A program made the position numbers and the translations under genes. DNA of 64,000 bases. It comes from UBA9647 sp963739335 (GTDB taxonomy: Bacteria > Bacteroidota > Ignavibacteria > UBA10030). The notes beneath the pieces were generated by a model, which saw only the letters and a program-made list of their open reading frames with translations, was not told where the DNA came from and ran no database searches. Of this stretch, positions 56,486 through 64,000 are shown piece after piece (the first letter of the stretch is position 1; every line of letters begins with the position of its first letter). The stretch lies in NCBI GenBank assembly GCA_963739335.1, contig CAVUAC010000044.1, positions 95,364-159,363 on the forward strand. The letters run 5' to 3'.

Positions 56486-59102
56486 CTATTTCCACATTCC
56501 TTTCAGGTAGGACCGAACCACCTCATCCAGGATCGTGTGATATCGCTGAGGGAGGTTCTTGTACTTCGGCCGGAGATTCTCCTTGATCGCGTCGTAGTCC
56601 TGGCCGGGGGCAAGTCCTTCGACGACGTTGGAAAGGTCCTGCCGGAGCTTTTTCAGGACCTTGTCGCGCGCCTCTGCATCCCCGTCCCTGGCAATCGCTT
56701 CGACAGCTTTGTCGATGTCCCACGAACTCTCAAAGAAATGTTTGAAGCAGATGCCGCGAAAGTACTCAGCGACGGTTCCCCGATTCAGCCCGCCGAGCTC
56801 TTCGGCAGTCTCAGAGATCGAGCTTCGGGAGAATTTCTTGGAGCGAAGGATCTCCATAATCTGATCCTCAATATCGACCTCACCTTTCGTCGCGCGGGCA
56901 ACCTCCTCCGGCATATCACGGAGTTGGATGAGTGTGCGGCCATCGGAACGAGCGAGAATACCCGCTCGGGTAATGGCACTCTGCAACTCACGCACATTCC
57001 CTGGCCAGCGATACTGCAAAAACGCATCCACCACGGTGGACGACAGGGACAGCTCGCCTCCTTCGGCCTTCGCAAAACGATTCGCTAAAAGCGGAATATC
57101 CCCTTTCCTCTCCCTCAACGGCGGAAGCTCAATGGAGAAAACATTCAGGCGATAGTAGAGATCCTCGCGGAAGCGCTTCTGCGTGACAAGGTCCCGGAGA
57201 TTCTTATTCGTCGCGGCAATGATACGCGCATTCGTGGTCCTCGCAAGTGTGGAGCCAACACGTTCGAACTCTCCCGATTGGACCACACGCAGGAGTTTCA
57301 CCTGGAACACTTCGCTCGTCTCGCCTATTTCATCGAGGAATATCGTCCCTCCGTTGGCGTACTCGAAGCGGCCGATTTTGTCTTTCACGGCGCCGGTGAA
57401 GGAGCCCTTTTCGTGACCGAACAGCTCGCTCTCGAGCAGCGTCTCTGTCAAAGCACCGCAATTAACGGCGACGAAGACTTTTCCCCGCCGTGCGCTCAGA
57501 TTATGGACGGCCCGCGCAACAAGCTCCTTCCCTGTTCCGCTCTCACCCAAGATAAGCAGGTTGGCTTCGCTCGCGGAAATCTTCTGCATCAAATCGACCA
57601 CCTCGCGCATTCTTCCACTCGACTGGTAGACGATCCCCTCAAACACTGCCACCTCGTCTACTGGCTCCTCCTCCGCAACTTCGAATTTCACCATATCGCT
57701 CACTTGAGCAGACAGCGCCTTGATTTCATCCTTGTACCTCTTGATTTCCTCCAACAATTCGGACGCTCGAGGCGAGCGATCGGACAATTTCTGATCGAAC
57801 AGCTCCTTCTCCAGCATCTGAAGCTTCAACTCGCTCTCGCGGAGCTTGCCCTCGACTTTCTCCTTCTCCGATTCCAGTTTCTTGACGTGCTTCCCGACGA
57901 CGAAGTAATCATAAAGCACGGGACCTAGCCAGGCCACTGCGAGCAACATGATTGGCGAGACGATAGGAACGACGATATGGGCAGCGACAAAAAGAAGCTG
58001 GGCTGTTGCGAGATAGAGCACGGCGAGAAGTAACGCAAATACTCCGCCGCGAAAATACCCAAAGCGATGGATAAGCACGACAAGTATGCACGACAGCAGG
58101 AGGGGAAGGATGAGCTCTCCAAGGTACGGAGAGATTCTTGTCAGGAACCTTTGTTCCAGAGCGTTGTCAATGAGCGTCGCCTGAAGCCCAATCCCCGGGA
58201 ATTGCGCGTCAAACGGAGTCGGTACGAAATTCGTCCCCCTCCCCTCGCCGATGACGCTCACGAGAACGATCTTGCCCTGCAAACTCGACAAGCTCGCCGA
58301 ATCGGTGACATACGACCGGAGAGCTTCCACACAAGAGTATCGATGAAAGGAGCTCAGCGATCCCGGGAAATTCAGGGAGGTGATGCCATCACTGTTGAAG
58401 GGAATTGTGATCGTTCCGGTGCCCGTTGGCAATGAGACAGAGTTCCGATCGATGTGAACCTGCGAGCGCTCGGCGCCGGCAAAGGAGCGAAGCACCTCCA
58501 GCCCGAACGCAGGCACGGTTCGACCGTTGGCGTCAATCAGCAACGGAAGCTCGGATGGCCGCCCCTCGGTAGTGTTCGTGTGTCCGATGCCTGAAACTGA
58601 CTGGAGAAGCTCGCGGTACAGGAAGCCGAAGAACCCCGCCGTAGAGCGCCGGCTCCTTCATCATACCAAGCGCGGGGAATTTCTCTGGTGCAAGCATCGG
58701 TGATGTGAGCCGCTTCGTACCGACGCGGCCAAAGTATGATGAGCACACAACCCTGCCGGATGCTGCCGTCTTCGCAGCGAGCAATTCATCGTGCTCGGGA
58801 TACTCAAGGTTATTCTCATCAAACAAGATATCGAAACCAATTACTTTGACCTTGCTCTTGGTGAGGACATCGACGAGGAGCGCGTAAGTATTGCGTTTGA
58901 GAGGCCAGCCACCGAGGTTCGTGATGTCGTCGTTATCGAAGTACAGGATGACGATATTGGTATCAGCCGGGACTTGTCCACGCAAGTGGTAGCAGAGATC
59001 GAGCGAACCCTGTTCCAGCCTGTTCATCGGTCCCGAGGCAAGCTGCAGAAGCACCAGCACACCGATCAGAGCTGCCAAGACTATGAGGTACTTACGCGAC
59101 AT
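56486..59102 (-). CDS. CHASE2-domain membrane sensor fused to a sigma-54 activator, frameshift
   Basis: About 870 residues. N-terminal helix (KYLIVLAALIGVLVLLQLAS), an extracytoplasmic CHASE2 domain (DLCYHLRGQVPADTNIVILY, KVKVIGFDILFDEN, then SLSSLQGKIVLVSVIGEG), three membrane helices (about 350-430), a coiled coil, then an AAA+ core: Walker A LGESGTGKELVARAVH, ESELFGHEKGSFTGAVKDKI (GAFTGA-type loop), Walker B GTIFLDEIGE, ATNKNLRDLV, RWPGNVRELQ. The end has a helix-turn-helix-like segment (ETAEELGGLNRGTVAEYFRG). A four-base G run near 58635 carries one extra base; removing it gives LYGGFFGFLYRELLQSVSG. It would turn an outside signal directly into sigma-54 transcription without a kinase step. 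Neighbours give no clue to its targets. Confidence 0.88.
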
Positions 59103-59301
59103 TGAAGGTCACTGAAATGAACATTCGGAATACTCGGGACAGCTGAGTCAGACATGTTGTCGCTTTGCTGGCAATTCGTTTGGAGAAGAGCAAACATACG
59201 ACCCCGGCTTTGCGCAACTTCACCCGGCATTCAAAGCTTGGTCACTCCCCTCTGTAGCGGGGGTCAGCGGGGCGGCAAGAGGGGATTTAGGGGTGTGTAC
59301 G

Positions 59302-60291
59302 CTATCGCCCTACCCTCTGCATCTGCGCGGCGACATACCGGTCCCCCGCCGCCACGCCCTTCGGAAAGGCATCGCTTATCCTTCGCAGGTCGTCCCCGGA
59401 CAGCAACACATTGAGTGCCCCGACGTTCTCACGCAGGTACTGCACTTTCTTCGTCCCGGGAATCGGAACGACATCTTCTGCTTGCGCAAGGACCCAAGCC
59501 AGTGCCAGCTGGGCCGGGGTGCATCCCTTTTCCGCCGCCAGCTTCTCAACGGTTTCTACGATCCGGAGGTTCTTGGCGAGATTGTCAGGTTGAAATCTCG
59601 GATGTGTCGCACGACGAAAATCGGTCGTATGCAGATCATTCACTCCTTTGATCCTGCCTGTCAGGAATCCGCGACCCAATGGACTGTAAGGGACAAATGC
59701 AATTCCCAGCTCCCGGCACGTTGGCAGGATTTCCGCCTCCACGTCTCGCGTCCATAACGAATACTCCGTTTGCAGCGCCGTAATTGTATGGACCGCAGCA
59801 GCGCGGCGAATCGTCGCCGCACCCGCTTCAGAAAGTCCAATGTATCGAACCTTGCCTTCACGGACCAGGTCAGCCATGGCACCGACAGTTTCTTCGATCG
59901 GTGTCTCGAGATCCACACGATGCTGATAGTAAAGATCGATGGTTTCAATCCCGAGGCGTTTGAGGCTCGCGTCACACGCCGAGCGAACATACTCGGGTTT
60001 TCCGTTCACCCCCAGGAAGCTCCCGTCCGCTCCCCGGACATTCCCAAACTTTGTCGCAATGAACAAGCCAGGCCGTTTACCTTTGATTGCCTGACCGAGG
60101 AGTTGTTCATTGTGCCCAACGCCGTACATATCGGCGGTATCAAAGAACGTGATGCCAAGGTCGATGGCTTCGTGAATCGTCGCGGTGGATCCCTCGTCGT
60201 TCCTTGGCCCATAGAACTCCGACATTCCCATGCATCCGAGCCCGAGGGCCGAAACGAGTGGGCCGTTCTTCCCGAGTCTTCGCTGCTTCAT
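59302..60291 (-). CDS. Aldo/keto reductase
   Basis: 329-residue NADPH-dependent oxidoreductase of the TIM-barrel AKR superfamily. The catalytic tetrad is visible: Asp in FFDTADMYG (with Tyr two on), Lys in FIATKFGNV, His in LYYQHRVD. GRGFLTG and PIPGTKKVQYLRENVGAL bind the cofactor. ATG at 60291 with GGGAG six bases before it starts MKQRRLGKNGPLVSALGLG. Family substrates are too varied to infer one. Isolated cistron between the CHASE2 gene and tRNA-Arg. Confidence 0.93.
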   Translation of the reverse strand: MKQRRLGKNGPLVSALGLGCMGMSEFYGPRNDEGSTATIHEAIDLGITFFDTADMYGVGHNEQLLGQAIKGKRPGLFIATKFGNVRGADGSFLGVNGKPEYVRSACDASLKRLGIETIDLYYQHRVDLETPIEETVGAMADLVREGKVRYIGLSEAGAATIRRAAAVHTITALQTEYSLWTRDVEAEILPTCRELGIAFVPYSPLGRGFLTGRIKGVNDLHTTDFRRATHPRFQPDNLAKNLRIVETVEKLAAEKGCTPAQLALAWVLAQAEDVVPIPGTKKVQYLRENVGALNVLLSGDDLRRISDAFPKGVAAGDRYVAAQMQRVGR

Positions 60292-60354
60292 TAGTACTCC
60301 CGAGTATGGTGGTTTCGTGCGAGTGATCGCCATTGTCAATTCTCAATTCCGTTG

Positions 60355-60428
60355 TGACCCCGGCGCGATTCGAACGCGCGGCCTATAGCTTAGAAGGCTA
60401 TTGCTCTATCCAGCTGAGCTACGGGGTC
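60355..60428 (-). tRNA. tRNA-Arg (anticodon TCT)
   Basis: Minus strand folds as a full cloverleaf: acceptor GACCCCG/CGGGGTC, D arm GCTC-AGCTGGATA-GAGC, anticodon stem ATAGC/GCTAT with loop CTTCTAA (anticodon TCT, reads AGA), T arm CGCGC-GTTCGAAT-CGCG. Discriminator A at 60355. The CCA end is not encoded. Confidence 0.95.
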
Positions 60429-60614
60429 AAGATCTTTGTTACCAAGAACGCTTAGTCCCAATAAAACACGTCGGTTCCGTCTCTTGGAATCCCGCTTCTC
60501 CGCTCAAACAAAGAGCGGGAGATCCTCAATTTGTCTTCAGCTCACTCCGTTCGCTGGACAACTTGGGACTGAGCTACGGGGTCGATATCTTTCTCGCATA
60601 GAACGCTAAGTCCC
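60414..60614. repeat. Partial duplication of the tRNA-Arg 5' end and its upstream flank
   Basis: 60414-60459 (CTGAGCTACGGGGTC plus 31 bases) is repeated as a diverged 46-base copy at 60569-60614. A third trace is GGGACTACGGGATCAAA near 60677-60694. The copies cover only the first 15 bases of the tRNA and the sequence before it, so none is a second tRNA. Confidence 0.65.
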
Positions 60615-61952
60615 GCCCAAAGAAGGCGGGATCCACAAAACGGCAACCACTTGCCAACAACGCTCGTGCGCCGTTTCGGGACTACGGGATCAAAAAGCCT
60701 CTTTTGGAGAAGATTTCGCTTACAAAGATACGAAACTTGGGAGGTGAAGGCAAGGGTACCCCATCCGCACGATATCAGACAAGCATCCTATCGGCCTAGT
60801 GCCGGTCCTAATAAATCATCTTGTGTCTTTCAACGCAGAGTCGCGGAGGACGCACCAGCCCGCCATGCGGCCCACCCGACCGTTGGCAGCCTCAGAATGG
60901 GTGGGCGGGTCTGGCGGGGAGGATCGCAGAGCAATATCCCTCAGCGTTTCTCTGCGGTCTCTGCGTCTCCGCGATAAAAACCATAACGATCAAGAACACA
61001 ATATTACTTTTTGGAAACGGCACTAGCTACGTCATTCTGCATATGCGTGCCTTATCCAGCGTAACCCAACACTTGAGTGCGCTCGCGTTCTTTCTCTCTT
61101 TGGAAGGTTCTCAAAAACTCAAGGGTTTCTCTCCTCAAGCTTGAGCGCGTAGATACCTTGAATCTCTTCGCTCACTGTTCACCGCAGGTAGTAAATGTGA
61201 ATACGCTTAGACAGGTACATAACAAAGCCTCCAATTTCGAGGCGAAGGGCAAGCACTTGGGCCACCAGCAGGATTTACCGATGCAGAAAAACGAGTGACC
61301 TCGGCGCGTTTCTCCGCTAAAAGCGGACCCGCCAGACTGCGTAGCGGGCTGGTCAGCCTCCGGCTGAGGACGCCGACACAAAGTCCAATCCATGATTCGG
61401 TAGATAAGATTGCGTTCGACAAATGATCCTCTCATTTTCGAGACTCAACTCCTTTCTGTTGGCAACGGTGGAGCAAGTGCTTGGTGATCACTCCTTAGCG
61501 ACGAATGATCAGTGATTTGTCCAAACTTACAACTTCATACTTCAGAATCGAGTTGCCGCTCCCACATTTTCGTTTCCTTTCAAGAATGACATTGGCGGAT
61601 TTGCTCCCGTTGCAATGTCACGGCGAAATCGCGGTAAGCTTGCCAAGCTGCACTGATTCCCGCGAGGCTCACCGGTGGTCGGTAGTCTCCTTTTCTACGT
61701 AGCTCCGGGAACTATGTTGACATCAGCAATCCGTCTTCGTACATTTCTTCGGCGGCAGAGTACCCTCCTCGCCGGACGCTTACCATATCTGATTACAGGT
61801 CTCGCATCGGTACGATGCCATCCACGAAAAGTCTCTACTCCATTACTTTCAGTCTACAGATCCCCCATGGTCCACCCCGCGGCCGTGCTGCAGATCGTTG
61901 TATGACTGGAGAAATCCTCTGACACCGTACTAGACACACCAAGGAGGTTACA
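60615..61952. other. Gene-poor region with nested palindromic repeats
   Basis: No open frame here has a convincing start, length or family. 60829-60978 is an AACGCAGAGTCGCGGAGGAC-type repeat whose mirror half (CTCTGCGTCTCCGCG) comes about 120 bases later, interrupted by a second inverted repeat (CCCGCCA...TGGCGGGG, about 60858-60922). 61325-61350 (GACCCGCCA...TAGCGGGCTGG) is another member. A CAAGGAGG ribosome site at 61940-61947 belongs to the next gene. Confidence 0.5.
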
Positions 61953-63140
61953 ATGAACATACTTCAAGTTCAGCGAGTCGGTTTCATCGTCATCTTGACG
62001 CTCATATTCTCTTGCCTGTCATTGCAGGCACAAGTAGTCGACCTCACAAAGGTCAAAGATGCATATGCTGCCCTCCAGTCCGCTGCAAAACCCGCACATG
62101 ATGATATGGCAACAATCGGTAATGTTGCCGGGATCATCAGCACAGGAGTGGACTTGCCGCATTATATGGTCAAGGTCACCGAACTCTTGACCAGTGAAAT
62201 CGATGTGACCTCGGCTGCGGCTGATGCAGCCTCCGCCGTCCCGGACATTCAAACCACAGCACAGGATCTCAAGAAATCCCTCGACGGTACCAACTCAACC
62301 CTAAAGAAGATCTTGGTCGCGCTCAAGCAATATGATATCGATACAACTCCGATGAGGGAACCAATTGACAATTTCTATTATGCGATAACTGCAGAACGGA
62401 TAGCTCTCTACGGATTCAGCGATACATTTAAGACGTTTATTGATCTTGCAGAGCAAGCTGCTGGAAAAGTTGCCCACGACGCCGCCAAAAGTCAGAAGTT
62501 GATGCAAAGCGTGGATATTGTCACGCGCCTGATGCAAGATATGATCAAAGATCTCGAAGCGTATGATACATCGCTCAAGAAGGGGTATGAGTATGTCGAG
62601 GGTATGGACAAGTATTGCACACCCCTAAAAAACGCGGGGAACAAAATCGCGACGATAGAAGATCGCCTCCACGACATGGAGGGACCCCTTAAGAACGTCG
62701 TTGCGACGCTTGATCGGTCCGTAAGTTTCGAGTTTCCCTATCCCGATCCTGAGCTGAAGCATCCTTTACACGAGGGTCATTACAGAATAGACATCAGCGT
62801 GCGAAAAGCGCTGAACGGAGCAAAGTTCATCGAAAGCGAAATCGAAAAAATGCTGAGCAAGTTCCTCTGGAAGGTACTCAAAGAATTCGGTGTCGAAAAA
62901 GCATTGAAGTCTCTGGAAAACGATGCGAATGCGCTTATGAAGGAGGCACTCAACAAACTCGATATGCACGTGGATTTGTCGATTCCGGGCATCGATGCCG
63001 TAGAACAGAACGAACGCGAGCTTAAGTCTGAACTCGAAAAGCTGTCAAAACTTCAGCTGAAGTCACTCTTTGGCGACTTGAAAAATGGAGTTACTGCTCA
63101 GGCCACCCAAGTTGGAGATATCCTGAAGATGATGAAATAA
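61953..63140 (+). CDS. Exported alpha-helical protein, unknown function
   Basis: 395 residues with signal peptide VGFIVILTLIFSCLSLQAQ and a perfect AAGGAGG eight bases upstream of the ATG. The mature part is nearly all helix with heptad-like stretches (TAQDLKKSLDGTNSTLKKIL, IESEIEKMLSKFLWKVLKEF, ERELKSELEKLSKLQLKSLF) and one beta-like segment (SFEFPYPDPELKHPLHEGHY). The alternating hydrophobic and small residues recall extracellular helical bundles. No family recognised. It ends in a terminator, then a DUF3078 gene starts in the same direction. Confidence 0.8.
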   Translation: MNILQVQRVGFIVILTLIFSCLSLQAQVVDLTKVKDAYAALQSAAKPAHDDMATIGNVAGIISTGVDLPHYMVKVTELLTSEIDVTSAAADAASAVPDIQTTAQDLKKSLDGTNSTLKKILVALKQYDIDTTPMREPIDNFYYAITAERIALYGFSDTFKTFIDLAEQAAGKVAHDAAKSQKLMQSVDIVTRLMQDMIKDLEAYDTSLKKGYEYVEGMDKYCTPLKNAGNKIATIEDRLHDMEGPLKNVVATLDRSVSFEFPYPDPELKHPLHEGHYRIDISVRKALNGAKFIESEIEKMLSKFLWKVLKEFGVEKALKSLENDANALMKEALNKLDMHVDLSIPGIDAVEQNERELKSELEKLSKLQLKSLFGDLKNGVTAQATQVGDILKMMK

Positions 63141-63159
63141 GCTACCCGCTAAATCCGTA

Positions 63160-63206
63160 GGGGAAAGCGGTGCATCGCAGCACTCGCCCCGCTTTCCCCC
63201 TTTTTG
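63160..63206 (+). terminator. Rho-independent terminator
   Basis: GGGGAAAGCGG, 18-base loop, CCGCTTTCCCC followed by CTTTTTG. Confidence 0.85.
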
Positions 63207-63232
63207 ATAAACACGTGAGGCGCCAGAATGCG

Positions 63233-64000
63233 ATGACTCGTTCGATTGTAGTTTTCTGGATGGTTTGTTGGCCTTGGACTACACTTCTTGGCCAGGACAT
63301 ACTAGATTTTCAACGGACCTCTTTTCACTGGCAGGGGAACGTAGAGGCATCATTCACGCACATGAGTTTTTCCAACTGGTCGGCGGGAGGCGATGAATAC
63401 AGCTACGCCCTAGGCCTTAAGTCCAACTTGAATCCTTCTGCCAGCAACGGTATGTGGAGCTTTAATGCCTCGTGGGACGGGGAGTTTTCAATGATGAAAA
63501 GCAAGTCGCTCCCTGTTCGCAAGACAAACGATCGGTTGGACTTCAGTCTCAAGTTTGGGCGCAAGGTGTGGAATTCGCTCCATCTCGTTGTTGCTGCCGA
63601 CCTCCAGTCGCAATTCTGGCCAGGGTACGATATCTATCAGGACCCAGATCAGAAACACTATGTCAGTAACTTCATGGCGCCGGGATATCTTCTGGCCGGG
63701 CTTGCGCTTGATCTTCGTCTTGATAGCCTCAATCTGTCAGTGCTGTGCAACCCCGTAGCCACGAAGATCACGTACGTTCTCGATCACGGTGTCGATCCGA
63801 CATCATACAGTATCGACCCCGGGGGAAAAACACATGCGGAGTTTGGTGCATACGTGCACGTCACCTTCTCTGAAGAGATCTTGCCCAAAACCAATGCGAC
63901 CATCAAATCGATCGTTTTCGTAAACTACGCAGAGCGCTTTGATCCCGATCTCTCCTTGTACGGAGAGTTGGACTATAATATTACATCCTTCCTGAAGTTA
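63233..64000 (+). CDS. DUF3078-type outer-membrane protein, 5' part
   Basis: Open to the window end (256 codons, no stop). Signal-like start (SIVVFWMVCWPWTTLLGQ). The family mark is HMSFSNWSAGGDEYSYALGL, followed by alternating strands GMWSFNASWDGEFSMM, KTNDRLDFSLKFGRKVWNSL, VVAADLQSQFWPGYD, the pattern of DUF3078 barrels. Continues beyond 64000. The start ATG at 63233 is used because the one at 63228 meets a stop at once. Confidence 0.8.
   Translation, partial: MTRSIVVFWMVCWPWTTLLGQDILDFQRTSFHWQGNVEASFTHMSFSNWSAGGDEYSYALGLKSNLNPSASNGMWSFNASWDGEFSMMKSKSLPVRKTNDRLDFSLKFGRKVWNSLHLVVAADLQSQFWPGYDIYQDPDQKHYVSNFMAPGYLLAGLALDLRLDSLNLSVLCNPVATKITYVLDHGVDPTSYSIDPGGKTHAEFGAYVHVTFSEEILPKTNATIKSIVFVNYAERFDPDLSLYGELDYNITSFLKL

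Noticed and set aside
60569..60614. A second tRNA gene beside tRNA-Arg
   Set aside because: Only the first 15 bases of the tRNA are copied; there is no anticodon or T arm.
1..64000. CRISPR arrays, prophage or insertion sequences
   Set aside because: No regularly spaced repeats, phage structural genes, integrases or transposases were found; the repeats are short palindromic intergenic units.

Overview
The window reads as a chromosome segment of an uncultured member of the Bacteroidota/Ignavibacteriota (Chlorobi-side) lineage. The evidence is a partial sprA (type IX secretion/gliding translocon), several secreted proteins with a type IX C-terminal sorting domain (the NYPNPFNPxTT type, ending in a short basic tail), a DUF3078 outer-membrane protein, a CarboxypepD_reg/TonB-type receptor, and promoters of the Bacteroidota kind (TTG, 19-20 bases, TA..TT). 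GC content looks moderate, above 50%. It is ordinary core chromosome: I see no prophage, plasmid, intact insertion sequence or CRISPR array.

Layout. 1-7042 (minus): 5'-proximal part of sprA, a multi-PAS hybrid histidine kinase, pdxH. 7120-9639 (plus): lptF-lptG, lipopolysaccharide export permeases. 9709-15032 (minus): an M24 peptidase and, under its own promoter, two D-Ala-D-Ala-ligase-like ATP-grasp enzymes, a GNAT acetyltransferase and a lysine 2,3-aminomutase. The last four look like a small-molecule pathway built on beta-lysine and are the best candidate here for an undescribed system. 15237-20954 (minus): recG, a NYN-domain nuclease, an ATPase-less ABC membrane domain, a secreted amidohydrolase. 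21740-26450 (minus): a tightly overlapping operon M48 peptidase-plsC-gatC-kdsB-pyrG. 26537-28560 (minus): two unknown small proteins and a NamZ-type muramidase. 29150-31260 (minus): TPR-like protein, EamA transporter, trmH. 31589-33439: a secreted protein with four PPC-like repeats. 34645-36683 (plus): mutT-mutY-ogg, a complete oxidised-guanine repair unit. 37581-41185 (plus): pilin-like protein, yajQ, amiC, and a 5'-truncated secreted protein. 41272-48411: Nramp-Usp fusion, response regulator-kinase, LolA-like protein, POT transporter, ABC exporter. 48734-53521 (minus): FecR-like protein, an outer-membrane barrel with a transglutaminase tail, a lipoprotein, an unknown protein. 53850-60428 (minus): TonB-type receptor, a CHASE2-sigma54 activator, aldo/keto reductase, tRNA-Arg. 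61953-64000 (plus): a periplasmic helical protein and a partial DUF3078 protein.

A striking property is that about 16 otherwise well conserved genes are each broken by a small indel. Where I could reconstruct the join it is nearly always one extra base, often in a 2-6 base homopolymer. Such a pattern fits residual insertion errors in the sequence better than gene decay, so I give these genes their full reconstructed extents and name the break. Some loci (34026-34561, 40166-41185) look like genuine remnants.
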